Positions 1-10,259 of a stretch of 64,000 nucleotides of DNA are shown one piece after another. The notes beneath the pieces are model-generated. The model did no database searches. It was given only the letters and a program-made list of their open reading frames with translations, and was not told the origin of the DNA. This stretch comes from Allolobophora icterica (taxonomy: Eukaryota > Annelida > Clitellata > Crassiclitellata > Lumbricidae). A program made the translations under genes and the position numbers. The stretch's first letter is position 1. Each line of letters starts with the position of its first letter. Location of the stretch: the NCBI GenBank assembly GCA_963556255.1, contig OY744615.1, positions 13,574,918-13,638,917 on the forward strand, written 5' to 3'.

Positions 1-1430
1 AGTTCATTACAATACATTGCACACCAAATGTGAAAAAATCTTTGCATTGACTATCTGTTTAGCAAAGAATTTGATTCAAATTGGGGCTCATAGCTTATAA
101 ATATCTAAACCTGGCCAACATAACAAATATGCAAACACAGCACATTTAAAATCAGTCCTCAATTTCAGTGATGTCTTCTAATTGCGTTTTCTAGTAATGT
201 AGGTAAAATTAGGACTGTGAACAAGCTGGATAATGGGTGTAGTTTTTTGGAAATGACTCCCTAGCTGTATCAGTCGCCTATGTCATTCATTCCCAAATCA
301 TGACATACCTTTTTCATATTCCTTATTCGCCATTGGCTGTTTCCCCGTCTTACGGACTGATCCATGAATTAACCGCGAAAGATTCCGAACTTAGACATGA
401 AGTCAGATATAGGCCAAAGAAGTAAAAATTGGCGACTTTCAGTCAGTTGCTTATTGGTCTATAACAAATACCTGGAATAAGCTCATGAAACGACAGTTCG
501 TGGGTTTCGAACTATCAGCAGCTAAAATTCGATGTAAGCTTTTGTTCCAGCCCTATCTTCCTGATCCTTTTTCACTCAATATTTCCGCTTCAACATCACT
601 CCTGTCTTCCTCCTTTCCTTCTTTTCCTCCGCCTCCTCATCTCCTTCCTTTTATTTCTATGTCCTCTTCTTCTTTTCTTCGTTGCCCTCTTCATTTTCCT
701 CTTCCTCTTCACCTAATCCTACTCCTTTTCTCCGCGATCTTCTTCATCTTCGTCCACATTCGCTGCATTGCACTTCTCCTTCTGTTTGTACTCCTCCTCT
801 TTCTCCTTCTGCTCATCCTCAATCTCCTTTCCATCATCCTCATCTTTAATTTATGATCCGCCGACTTGGAAAAGCAAAAGAGTCACCGGTGAGTCAACGC
901 GCTACTCACCCATCCGAAAACATTATCCCCTCAACTACGTACACTCGGATGTCCCTTCCACGTAACGTTTCCTCAAACCCACCCCCTCCTCTGTCTCATT
1001 GACCCTAGTCTCCGTTATTCTTCCCTCCATTCTCGAATACCTCCTCCTGTTTCATCTTCTTGGACGTACGGTGCTTAATTTCAGTGCTCCTCCATTTTAC
1101 AATTGACAATCCAGCACACTAACACTACACTATAGAGAACAGAATAAAGAATAAACCGCTTAAGATTCCGAGTGTAGACATGAAGTCATATGTAGGATGA
1201 AAAAGTAAAAATTGGCGACTTTCAATCAGTTGCTTATTGGTCTAGAACAGATACCTGGAATAGACTAAGCTCATGAAACGACAGTTCGTGGGTTTCGAAC
1301 TATAAGCAGCTAATTCGATTTAAGCTGTTGTTCCAGCCTTATATTCGCCCATTCTGTTAACTGACCCAGGTACAAAATATAGACTACATCCCATATCTAT
1401 ATCATATCATATTATATTGTAGGCTATTAT
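1..1430. repeat. Flanking block A, copy 1 of the repeated unit
   Basis: The sequence from base 1 reappears nearly unchanged from 11931, and in more diverged form from about 42850 and 62240, so this is the start of a duplicated unit. It contains a pyrimidine-rich stretch (about 550-850) and an internal direct repeat of about 175 bp (382-556 and 1163-1345). I see no supported gene in it. Long frames here come from the C+T-rich composition. Confidence 0.85.
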
Positions 1431-1545
1431 ATAGGTCTATGGTTATTTATAAAGCGCCTCTCGTAGCGTAGATTATTCAGAGGCGCTCCCAGCATGAAAG
1501 CAGAGAGAAGCGGGCGAGATCCCAAACAATGAACATTGGATAAAG
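1430..1545 (-). mobile_element. LINE 3' end (hairpin tail), truncated
   Basis: The block holds TTATAAAGCGCCTCT and then AGAGGCGCTCCCAG on the + strand. Read on the minus strand this is the hairpin tail that also ends the LINE fragments at 42420-42840 and 55435-55700, followed by the same GGGATCTCGCCC stretch. Only about 100 bp of the element is present. The same insertion is in the duplicated block at 13640-13755, so it predates the duplication. Confidence 0.65.
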
Positions 1546-1582
1546 TCATTTCTTTCTTATATATAGGCCTACGTCCTTTCAG

Positions 1583-1818
1583 TTACCGTAGACAACAACG
1601 AACCAGAATGCAATTTCAGAAATCCGTTTACTCCAATCGAAGTTGGCAGTCAACAGTTCGACCGCTTCTCACCCAACGACTATCGACAAGATTATAGCAA
1701 GACGAGTGCTATACACTTAAATTCTATGGCTCTATGGCAAGCGCATAAATTCGAGGAATTAGTTCGTTATTTGGCTAATGAATTCAAAGTTCAACTCAAA
1801 ACATCAACAGTGAAATGA
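1583..1818 (+). pseudogene. Exon-like open frame, unknown protein, copy 1
   Basis: A pyrimidine-rich tract ending CCTTTCAG at 1575-1582 is followed by an open frame (phase 2) that ends in TGA at 1816-1818. It encodes about 77 residues, including QFDRFSPNDYRQDYSKT and ALWQAHKFEE. The copy at 13815-14050 has the same length and frame with roughly a dozen substitutions. I do not recognise the protein family. It could be the last exon of a gene whose other exons are outside this window or lost. There is no start codon or partner exon visible here, so it is listed as a possible exon remnant. Confidence 0.4.
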
Positions 1819-2094
1819 CCTCAATAGTCGCCATTACTTGTTCAATCGAACTCTGCCCCGCGACATCCCATTGGTTCGCTTCTCTGGTCGTTATGGTAAC
1901 ATTATACGTAACTTGTCATATCACGTCATCCCATCAACATTGAATCAACGGCTGTTTACTCAAACTAAGGTTTATTTAAATAGTGCCGCGTGTCTTAGAT
2001 AAACACAGCTTACATTAGCTATCTTATTCTAAATCTAAATTCAATTATTAAATTAAGCAAAGTCTTCGCTACAGCTACTATTCATAGGCCTAGA

Positions 2095-3022
2095 CTTCGC
2101 GAAATTGAGTCTCAAAACGGTGCTGCTGCATAATGGAAACCAACTTCCATGCATCCATTCCGGTCCGACACGCTGTCCACATGAAGGAAACCTACGAAAA
2201 CCTAAAACACCTGTTGAACTGTCTTCAATACAGCAAGTATGGATGGCATCTCTGTTGTGACTTTTAAGGTAGTGACCCTGTTGATGGGTCTCCAGCTTTG
2301 ATATACGAAATACTGCTGTTTCCCATGTGAATGGGACAGTCGAGCAAAGCCTTTGCACTATGTGAGGAGAGACTGGCCTGAGAGGAAATCTCTGAACGTC
2401 GGAGAGAAGAATGTGCAACGCCTAGCACTTGTAGAAACCCCAAAATCCTGCTACCATCGCTACACAGCAAACTTGGTGTGATGAAAAACTTCCTGAAGTC
2501 CATGGACCGGAATGGATCAGCTTTCAAGTACTTGGCTGTCAAATTTTGTCGACTCAGCGAAGCTAAATTTAAAGAGGGAGTTTTTGTGGGTCCTCAGATC
2601 CGTCAGCTTTTCAGAGATTAGATGTTCGACAACCTGCTTCAGGGTGACGAGAAGAAAGCTTGGAAAGCAATAATTTCTGCTGATGTCAACTAACTTCCTC
2701 GCGAATGTCAGGACAGAAAACACCAAGGAATTGGTTGAGGACATGTTGTCTATGTATCACAAATTTGGCTGCAATATGTCCTTAGAGATCCACTTTCTCC
2801 ATTCCCACTTGGATTTTTCCCGACAACTGCGACATGGTTAATGAAAAGCATGGTGAACATTTTCACCATGACATTGCGATTATGGAGAAACAAAACTGGA
2901 CTAGATCAGCTTTCAAGTACTTGGGTGGAAATTGGTCCACATCCATGTTGGCTGACTACTGTTGGACGCTCGCCAGAGATAAACCTGAACACAAGAGCCA
3001 GGTAAAGCTGCGACGGAAGTAG
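2095..3022 (+). pseudogene. Decayed mobile-element-type ORF, copy 1
   Basis: Translated in shifting frames, this stretch matches a protein type I know as a widespread, mostly unannotated repeat ORF of invertebrates. Landmarks are a cysteine pair with CEWDSR (clear in copy 2), then a KEGVFVGPQIR-like segment, a HSHLDFF-like segment and, in the last intact frame (2834-3022), NEKHGEHFHHDIAIMEKQ and MLADYCWTLARD. Several stop codons and frameshifts break it, so it is not functional. A short duplication (repeat of CTAGATCAGCTTTCAAGTAC, first seen near 2515) sits inside the last frame. The family's element class is not certain to me. Confidence 0.6.
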
Positions 3023-3688
3023 AAGCGGACCTTTACTGCTACATGTCATATGTAGGCCCCTGCGTATTGTTCTATGACAATAGAATCAATTGCTGATTTC
3101 TTAGAAATAGAACCCAATTCTTTCATACAAAAGGCTGTGACTAGCAAACAGCGAGGCGGCCCTCAAATTTCAGATACTAGCAGGCCGCCAGTCACGTGTC
3201 ACATGATTCCAGAACGGCAGGCGGCCTTCCAGTTCAACTGGCCTCCCGGCGGTCTTTGAAATCGGAATGCTAGCGAGCTGCTCGGAACTTGGAAAAGTAC
3301 CGAGTCTGCAGCAGACCGAAATTCGGCTGTTGACAAGTTCAAAATCTAAGCCATTATTTGGACTATTATTATCTGTACGAAACGTACACTGGCCACGTAC
3401 TATCGGTGCTAAGATGAGGTGCGAGAGAGAGGACTGGCCACCAGCCCTCATGTGCCAAGGCTAATAAAAATTAAATTGCTAACACATCATACCCATGGGC
3501 GCCTCTCATGCTAGCTCAAGGGAATACGCAAAGAAACCGGTCCATATGGACGTCCGCAGAGGAAGGAGATAGATCAACCAAATGGGGACACATGGGGGAG
3601 CTTGCCTAACGAGGACATCATCATCAAACTTTACCTCATGCACTTATTTAACTACAGCTTGTGATTTGTAGGCCAACTTCTGTTAGAC

Positions 3689-4230
3689 CAGCGGTTCTCA
3701 ACCTTTTGAGATTCAAGGACCACTTAAAAATTTTGTGTCTCGGTCGCGGACCACCTCTAAAAATTGTGCCCCAAAAAATTAATACAAAAGAAATTTTTTG
3801 CCATAAATCCGTGTATTATTAGTTTCCTGCTGCTATCTAGCCGATTCTGGCGATTGAAATAAAACAAAAATTTACCAAATTTACAAAATTTGTCTGTTTG
3901 CATGTTTTAAATTCATAGTCATGTTAAAGTTTCTTGGTCTTTTTCCCAGATGGTGACCAATCCTCTTCTGGCAGGGTAAGGAAGCCGGTGGGCCAGTATT
4001 TTTATGGCCTCATGCGCCCTCAGGTGTCCTTCCAACACCTTCTCTGTTCCTGAAAAAATCAGGAATGCTCAGAGAAACCTGGAGACGTCAAGTTGAGGAC
4101 TCGTCGTCGGCCCCGGCCTGACGGAAGAGAAACAAAGAAAAGAGAAGAAGATGTTTTAAATTGTAAAAATATAAATTGTAGGCCTTGCTCGTGGACCACC
4201 AGGCAGATGGACGCAGGTTGAGAACCGCTG
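3689..4230. mobile_element. Non-autonomous hAT MITE
   Basis: The 542-bp insert starts CAGCGGTTCTCAACC and ends GGTTGAGAACCGCTG, a hAT-type terminal inverted repeat. It is flanked by the 8-bp near-duplication TGTTAGAC / TTTTAGAC. Units 2 and 3 have the same flanking sequence without the insert (around 7900 and 19450), which gives the empty site. There is no transposase frame. Confidence 0.9.
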
Positions 4231-4610
4231 TTTTAGACTACAGACAGTCAGTACTGTGTGACCTTTCAGTGAAGCAATGTGCTTGATGCAGCAGTATCAC
4301 AATGCCCGCCCATAGCACGGACTCTGAAAAATCTCGAGAGAAGCTTAATTAACATATTCTTTATTACGCTATTGGAGTACCATACGCTGAGAAATGGAGT
4401 TAGGGGTCAGAAATGGCGGCGTTTTTTTTATAGATCTTTACGTTTCATACAGTGTAATGTTTTCAAAGATTACTCGTTGTACTGAATACTTTCGCGCCAA
4501 TCATCTGATGAAAACTCTCCCTTTCTCCTCTCCATCTGTGTTTCCTTCCTTTTACGTCGGTTTTCCACCAAGCCAATTCCCAATTGCGTACGTCCCTCTG
4601 TCATGTTTAC

Positions 4611-4871
4611 GTCTAGACCCTCCACGCCGCGGAATTTCCATTCCGCAAATCCTCCCTCGTATTTACTTCCATATCCGTAAACTGCTCAATTCAAGTCCTA
4701 TATCTGAGTCAATCCAAATCAACATGTTCATATATGGCATGTCCATATTTAAACATGTTCATTTGGATTGACTCAGATATAGGACTTGAATTGAGCAGTT
4801 TATGGATATGGAAATAAACACGAGAGAGGACTTGCGGAATGGAAAGTCCGCGGCCAGGAGGGTGTAGACGT
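4611..4871. repeat. Long hairpin upstream of gene 1
   Basis: Arms of about 125 bp (4611-4735 and 4747-4871) are inverted copies of each other with few mismatches; the inner part reads AATTCAAGTCCTATATCTGA and its complement. The loop is about 11 bp. It lies about 250 bp before the TATA box of gene 1. A partial third arm follows at about 4880-4925. Confidence 0.85.
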
Positions 4872-5116
4872 GTCTGTATAATATTATAAACATATTGATG
4901 TGAATTGACCCAGATATAGGATATGGAAATATCTGACAGCAGAGCTCGTTGAGCGGTCGTCACAGCGCCCACCCCGATTCACGCGAATTCATGACCATCT
5001 ATTGGGCCGAACAGTGAGTGGAAAAATCTTTCCTTCCCTCGGACGGTCTCGGGTCGTCGTTAACCCTTAAAATATGCAGACCTAAGCTCACGCAGGCTGT
5101 CAATCGACTGTAGGCC

Positions 5117-5126
5117 TATATATAAG
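5117..5126 (+). promoter_or_regulatory. TATA box, gene 1
   Basis: TATATATAAG stands 110 bp before the ATG, followed by the block GACGACTTGAGCGAC that is shared by the five genes with small changes. The expected transcription start is about 25-30 bp downstream, giving a 5' UTR near 80 nt. A conserved segment with GGTCTCGGGTCGTCGT and CCTAAGCTCAC lies just upstream. Confidence 0.85.
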
Positions 5127-5226
5127 ACGACTTGAGCGACGAGAGTCATTGAGTATCTGCCAATAGAAGAAAGGTCTCGACGCGTTAAACAAAGTTCTTC
5201 AGAATCCGCAGACGACTGGAAGAAAA

Positions 5227-6261
5227 ATGAAGTTGACGATTGGTAAGTATGGTTTATTTCAACTTATTACACTATTCTTTCAAGGCTGTGAGTGTACCGA
5301 ATGTTGTTTCTTGTGTTTAGATTACTTACCTAAGTTAGTTCAGCGATTGGTTCGAGAAATTCTACCTACAGATTATGTTGTATTAGCCAGATGACAGAGG
5401 CTCGACGTTTTCCCAGACAGCACACACACGCTGGGCCAGTGTAGGCCAACGTTGGCCCAACGTGTGCATGTTGGCTGCAAATTGTTGTGAAAATATATCC
5501 TCTGAAGCATGCAGAACTGGCCAATTTAGAGGCCCATTTCTCCTTAAAAATCTCTTAACCAGCGCTGTCTACTGAGCCTTCTCACAATCGTAATCAACTC
5601 CTGCACTGCAACTGTCTCCAGTGCAATAGTTGTAAACCTGTGGAAAGGCTGGCAAATCTAGAAAGCCTAACTCACATAATCCTAGCTTTTCAGAAGATAG
5701 GAAAGCAGCAGAGTCCTACATTTAAGATGTCATTTGAACAATTTTAAGCAATAACCGTTAAGTAGGCCTGTATATTGAGTTATATAGCACCCAAACCAGG
5801 AACTGACTCGAGGATGTAGTTGAATGCAAAGAATTCACCAAATTCAGATGAAAACAGTGATCAAGCCGTAATAAATAAAAAAAATAAACAGGTCTAGTAT
5901 AGTATTTTTGTCGAGAGCTCTGTCTATCCACTATAACTCTCTATATTCGTATCTCGAATCTTTGAACATATCTTAGTTACTCTTTTGATTTTTCGATGCG
6001 GTTCTTGACTGCTCGATAGGTGCCGTGGTTTGCCTGGCGTTGTGCTCGCTGTTGTTGACCGATCGAGCCGCAGGTCAATCGCCTTGCATCACATCATGTG
6101 ATGGAAAGGACGACGGAGACTACCAATCTTGCAAAGGATGCAACGTCTATGCCTCTTGTTCCGGCGGGAGACTCATCGATGACCGCCCATGTCCTGCCAA
6201 TCTGAAATGGGACGACAACAAGAAACGCTGCGAGAACAAAAGTGAGACATGCACCGATTAG
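5227..6261 (+). CDS. Small secreted CBM14-like protein, gene 1
   Basis: Two exons, 5227-5242 and 6020-6261, are joined at GTAAGT (5243) and a TCGATAG acceptor. The product is 85 residues. Residues 1-24 are a signal peptide (MKLTI, then a hydrophobic core AVVCLALCSLLL, small residues AAG before the likely cut). The mature part has eight cysteines (28, 32, 43, 46, 52, 63, 76, 83) with CNVYASC, RPCP and LKWDDNKKRC. This resembles a single chitin-binding peritrophin-A (CBM14) module with an extra cysteine pair, so secretion and chitin binding are inferred. Possible roles include a gut or cuticle matrix, shell matrix or defence. The start was chosen because the exon 1 ATG completes the signal peptide. 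GTG at 6025 inside exon 2 is not a start. The C-terminus is SETCTD, as in gene 5. Confidence 0.87.
5425..5490. repeat. Palindrome in intron 1
   Basis: The intron carries GGCCAACGTTGGCC, a perfect palindrome, after CAGCACACACACGC and before GTGTGCATGTTGGCTGC. The same arrangement occurs in the introns of genes 2, 4 and 5 and, degenerate, in gene 3. Confidence 0.75.
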
Positions 6262-6411
6262 ACACCAGTCCTAAGAAAAGGAAGCAAAGTTTCACGGACT
6301 ATCTTGCTGCAGTAATTTGTTACCAGATATGATTTCGAACTGATCAGATTAATCTGAAGCTTTCAGCTACTTAAGCACTTGAAAATGACTTCTAGTTAGA
6401 ACTCACCTATA

Positions 6412-6417
6412 AATAAA
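6412..6417 (+). promoter_or_regulatory. Poly(A) signal, gene 1
   Basis: AATAAA lies about 150 bp after the stop, in a segment conserved in all five units. A related module with AATAAATG lies about 190 bp further on (near 6604) and could be a second site. Confidence 0.7.
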
Positions 6418-6419
6418 TA

Positions 6420-7600
6420 GTATTTGCATCTGATAAATCCTGGTTTTCATTATATTTGCATTTTCCGTAGTTATATGCATATATAAATGTGATATTATCT
6501 ACACTATTATAATTGGATACGGGATATGCCAATACTTATAATAAATTAATCTGAAGCTTTTATCTAATTGAGGAACTGAAAATGACTTCCAGTTAGAATA
6601 AGTCAATAAATGTCATTTGCATATTATTGATCTTCGTTTGGCTATATTTCCATACAGTTTTATGCATAGACTATAGATCAGTTATATGTATACTCCACTC
6701 CAATTTTATATGGGATATAGCAATACTTGGTGCAGAAATAGCCCCAATTCCAATGCAGTTAGCAACTGCATTCATACGAATAAGTATGACTACCGAAACA
6801 GGCGTCTTTCACTACAGCTCCATTTGCTTTATTATGAAACAAATTTAAATAATAAAAAAACAGTTGTTTATCAATTTCATCGAATTGTCAGGTTATTTAA
6901 ATAGGTATGTAACATTTAAATATGTATGAATAAAGAGCGAGAGGGAGGGGCAATTCATATGTGTTCAAACGCAGACAAGGGGCCCAGGTCTATGCCCAAT
7001 GGAGACTTCCTCAATTTACTTTGGTACTAATTGTTATACCAGTTTTCTACCTTGAGTACAGCCTGAATTTTAAACACCAACTTCTTTCAGACGAGATAGA
7101 TTTACGGCTCAGTAGTGCGTTTAAGAGTGGACAGCTGCAAATAAGAGAGAAATATTTCCTCACAGAGACTTTTCCAGCCATCTTAAGAAGCACCTGTTTA
7201 GATCTGTTAGATTGCCATGGTAAGCGCCCATCGGAGCGCACCCAATGCCAAAGGGAGCTTAGTGTTAAAATGAGCTAACACCCACGTCCACGTGTAATTC
7301 AATCCTAATGATTCCATAGTGTTGGTACTGGATAGGCCTATTCATTTCATTAGGAAGAGCCAAAAGTCCCAGCCGATGAGACAATGCGTTATTCACCCAA
7401 CCGAAAACTGTCCGCTTGACTACCTACACTCGGATCTTCCTTCCACGTAACATTCCGCCAAATCCACCACCACTCCTCTGTTTCCTTGACCCTAGTCTCC
7501 GTTATTCCTCCCTTCATTCACGAGTCCCTCCTCGTCTTTCACCTTCTTGGAGGGACGGCGCATAGCTTGAGTGCTCCTCTTGTCTTCTAATTAGCTAGGG
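6420..7600. repeat. Downstream block of unit 1
   Basis: AT-rich sequence shared with the regions after genes 2-5. It includes a second copy of the 3' UTR module (6546-6635) and the exon-like frame at 7108-7222. After about 7330 it passes into a shortened piece of block A (compare 860-1080). No full gene is supported. Confidence 0.8.
7108..7222 (+). other. Recurring exon-like frame with GTAAG donor
   Basis: An open frame with KSGQLQIREKYFLTETF and LDLLDCHG ends at CCATG|GTAAGCG, which looks like a 5' splice site. It recurs at about 10956-11056, 32712-32812 and 61261-61359, and, broken by a stop, at about 42290-42390. I do not recognise the protein. Without an acceptor or partner exon it could equally be a chance frame in a repeat. 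Confidence 0.25.
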
Positions 7601-7744
7601 TAAATTTAGTGAAGCATTTCTATAATTCTCAATGAAATTTTTATCTATGGAGTTAACAAGATGTAACTAAGCAAAGTTTTCCGAAATCTAAGTCATTTTC
7701 TTTCATTATTCACTCAAATGATGCTTCTTCCATATATTTCGATT
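7601..7744. other. No gene seen
   Basis: A short AT-rich spacer between the downstream block of unit 1 and the upstream block of unit 2. Nothing is recognised. Confidence 0.6.
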
Positions 7745-8950
7745 AGCTAGCTCAATGGACTACAAAAAGGAAAAGTGGTCCATATGGACGTCCGCAGAGG
7801 AAGGAGAGAGAACGCCCAAATGGGAACACGCCTAACGAGGACATCGTTATCAAACTTTACTTCATGCACTTATTTAACTACAGCTTGTGGTTTGTAGGCC
7901 AACTTCTGTAAACTACAGACAGTCAGTACAATGTGAATCTTTCAGTGAAACCCTGTGCTCGACGCAGCAGTATCTCGACGCCCGCCTATAGCACGGACTC
8001 TGCACAATCGAGAAAGAAGCTTAAATAACTTAGGCTTTATTACGCTATTGGAGTACCATAAGCTGAGAAGTGGGGTTAGGGGTCCGAAATAGCGGCTTTT
8101 TTATAGACCTTTACGTTTCATACAGCGTAATGTTTTCAAAGAAGACCGGCGTCGTAGGCCTACTGAATACCTTCGACCAATCAATAGGCGTCTCTCCGGG
8201 GATTTCTTCTCTGAGTAGTTTGTAACGAGCTTTTGAGGAAACGGCGCCGCTGTTCGTTTTACGATTTTATTATACGATGATTCTTAACAGTAGATTACGG
8301 CATCTCGAGACTTGACTGTCATTGCAACGTCTCTATTCTCAGAAACCTACTGGCTAACTTGTCTCTTCTTGATTCCGACGCTGCTGTTCCTCAGCTCCTT
8401 TGTCTTCCCTTTTCCTTCGCTTATATCCTGTCTCTCCCTTTCTCCCCTCCATCTGGGTTACCTTCCTTTGCGTCGGTCTTTCATCAAGCCATTTTCCAAT
8501 TGCGTACGTCCCTCTGTCATGTTCACGTCTACACCCTCCTAGCTGCGTTATTTGCTTTACCCAAGTCCCCTCTCGTGTTTACTTCCATATCCGTAAACTG
8601 CTCAATTCAAGTCCTATATCTGGGTCAAATCACATCAAAATGTTTATACAGGGAAATAGTCAATTCACATCAACATGTTTTAATATGGACATGTCCATGA
8701 ATAAACATGTTGATGTGGATTGACTCATATATAGGACTTGAATTGCGCATTTTACGGATATGGAAGTATCTGACAGCAGGACTGGTTCAGTGGTCCAGCG
8801 TCGTCACAGCACCCGCATCGATTCACGCGAATTCATGACGCACCTACTGGGCCGATCTGTCGGTGGAAAAATCTTCACTCGGACGGTCTCGGGTCGTCGT
8901 TGACCCTTAAAATATGTAGACCTAAGCTCACCCAGGGTATCGATCAACTG
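7745..8950. repeat. Upstream block of unit 2
   Basis: It aligns with 3510-5116 without the hAT MITE, and with 32871-33480 and 39060-40250. It contains the upstream hairpin at about 8597-8747, with arms reading AATTCAAGTCCTATATCTG and inverse. Here the arms are shorter and a second partial left arm (CAATTCACATCAACATGTTT) is inserted. Confidence 0.8.
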
Positions 8951-8960
8951 TATATATAAG
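8951..8960 (+). promoter_or_regulatory. TATA box, gene 2
   Basis: TATATATAAG lies exactly 110 bp before the ATG, with the same downstream GACGACTTGAGCGAC block as gene 1. Confidence 0.85.
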
Positions 8961-9060
8961 ACGACTTGAGCGACCAGAGTCATTGAGTATCTGCCAATAG
9001 AAGAAAGGTCTTGACGTGTTGAACCAAGTTCTTCGGAATCCGCAGAAGACTTGAAGAGAA

Positions 9061-10095
9061 ATGAAGATGACAATTAGTAAGTATGGTTCATTTCAACATA
9101 TTTCACTATCCTGTCAAGGCTGTGAGTCTACGAAATGTTGTTTCTTGTGTTTTAGATCAGTTACCTAAGTTAGTCCACCGATTGGTTCAAGAAATTCTAC
9201 CTACAGATTTCTTTAATATTAGCCAGACGACGGAGGCTCCAATTTTCCTAGACAGCACACACCCCTTGGGCTACTGTTGGCCAACGTTGGCCGAAGGTGT
9301 GCATGTTGGCTGCAAATTGTTCTGAAACTATCCTCTGAAGCAGAACTGGCCAATTTACAGGCCCATTTCTCCTAAAAATATCTTTTAACCAGCGCTGTCC
9401 ACTGAGCCTTCTCACAATCGTAATCAACTCTTGCACTGAATACAGCTCCAGTGCAATAGTTGTAAACCTGTGGAAAGGCTGGCAAATCTAGTAAGCCAAT
9501 GTCCCAGCTCATATAATTGTAGCTTTCGAGAAGATAGGAAAGTAGCAGAGTCCTACATTTTTAAGGTGTCTCTTGAACAATTTTAAGCGATAACCGTTAA
9601 GTAGGCCTATGTTTTAAACTATATAGCACCAAAACCAGGAATTGACTCTAGGATGTAGTTGAATGCAAAGAGAATTCACCAAATTCAGATGAAGACGGTG
9701 ATCAAGCCGTAATAAATAAAAAGGTCTGGTATTGTATTTTTGTCGAGAGCTCTGTCTATCCACCATAATTCTCTTTTTTTCGTATCTCAAATCTTTGAAC
9801 ATTTCGTAGTTACTCTTTGCGACAATAAATTGATTTTCCGGTTCTTGACTGCTCGATAGGTGCCGTGGTTTGCTTGGCGTTGTGCGCGCTGTTGTTGACC
9901 GATCAAACCACAGGTCAATCGCCTTGCATCACATCATGCGAAGGAAAGGCCGACGGAGACTACCAATCTTGCCAAGGATGCAACGTCTATGCCTCATGTT
10001 CCGGAGGGAGACTCATCGATAACCGCCCATGTCCTGGCAGTCTGAAATGGGACGACAACCGCAAAAGCTGCGTTGAGAGAAGCGGAACCTGTTAA
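9061..10095 (+). CDS. Small secreted CBM14-like protein, gene 2
   Basis: Exons 9061-9076 and 9860-10095 give 83 residues. Exon 1 encodes MKMTI and the split codon makes serine at position 6, where gene 1 has glycine. The signal peptide core AVVCLALCALLL is followed by TDQTTG, then eight cysteines at 28, 32, 43, 46, 52, 63, 76 and 83 with CNVYASC, GGRLIDNRPCP and LKWDDNRKSC. The protein ends directly on the last cysteine (SGTC). This is the most divergent family member in the signal peptide end (QTT) and in EGKADG. Assignment to the CBM14 type and a secreted role are inferred from the cysteine pattern. The donor is GTAAGT at 9077 and the acceptor is CTCGATAG. Confidence 0.86.
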
Positions 10096-10250
10096 GATTA
10101 GACAGCAGTCTGATGAAAAGGAAGCAAAGTTTCACGGACTATCTTGCTGCAGTAATTTTTGCTAGATCTGATTTCAAACTGATCAGATTAATCTGAAGCA
10201 TTGATCTAATTAAGCAACTGAAAATGACTTCTAGTTAGAACTCACCTATA

Positions 10251-10256
10251 AATAAA
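10251..10256 (+). promoter_or_regulatory. Poly(A) signal, gene 2
   Basis: AATAAA lies about 155 bp after the stop in the conserved 3' module. A second module copy follows at about 10388-10475. Confidence 0.7.
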
Positions 10257-10259
10257 TAG

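Larger units (their letters stand above)
3030..5116. repeat. Upstream block of unit 1
   Basis: This block precedes gene 1 and is shared with the regions upstream of genes 2-4 (7745-8950, 18790-20208, 38600-40250) and in part gene 5. It includes a GC-richer piece around 3120-3260 (GGCCGCCAGTCACGTG...), then the conserved stretch leading to the promoter. It is interrupted by a hAT MITE at 3689-4230. No coding region is supported. Confidence 0.8.

Noticed and set aside
485..856. Leucine/serine-rich + strand frame, like a multi-pass membrane protein (also 12559-13089)
   Set aside because: It comes from the C+T-rich stretch; the frame is not preserved in the other A copies and no start context or exon support is seen.
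2053..2744. Minus-strand frames of 75-121 residues (also 14338-14763)
   Set aside because: They are shadows of the + strand mobile-element ORF, whose residues match a known repeat protein type.
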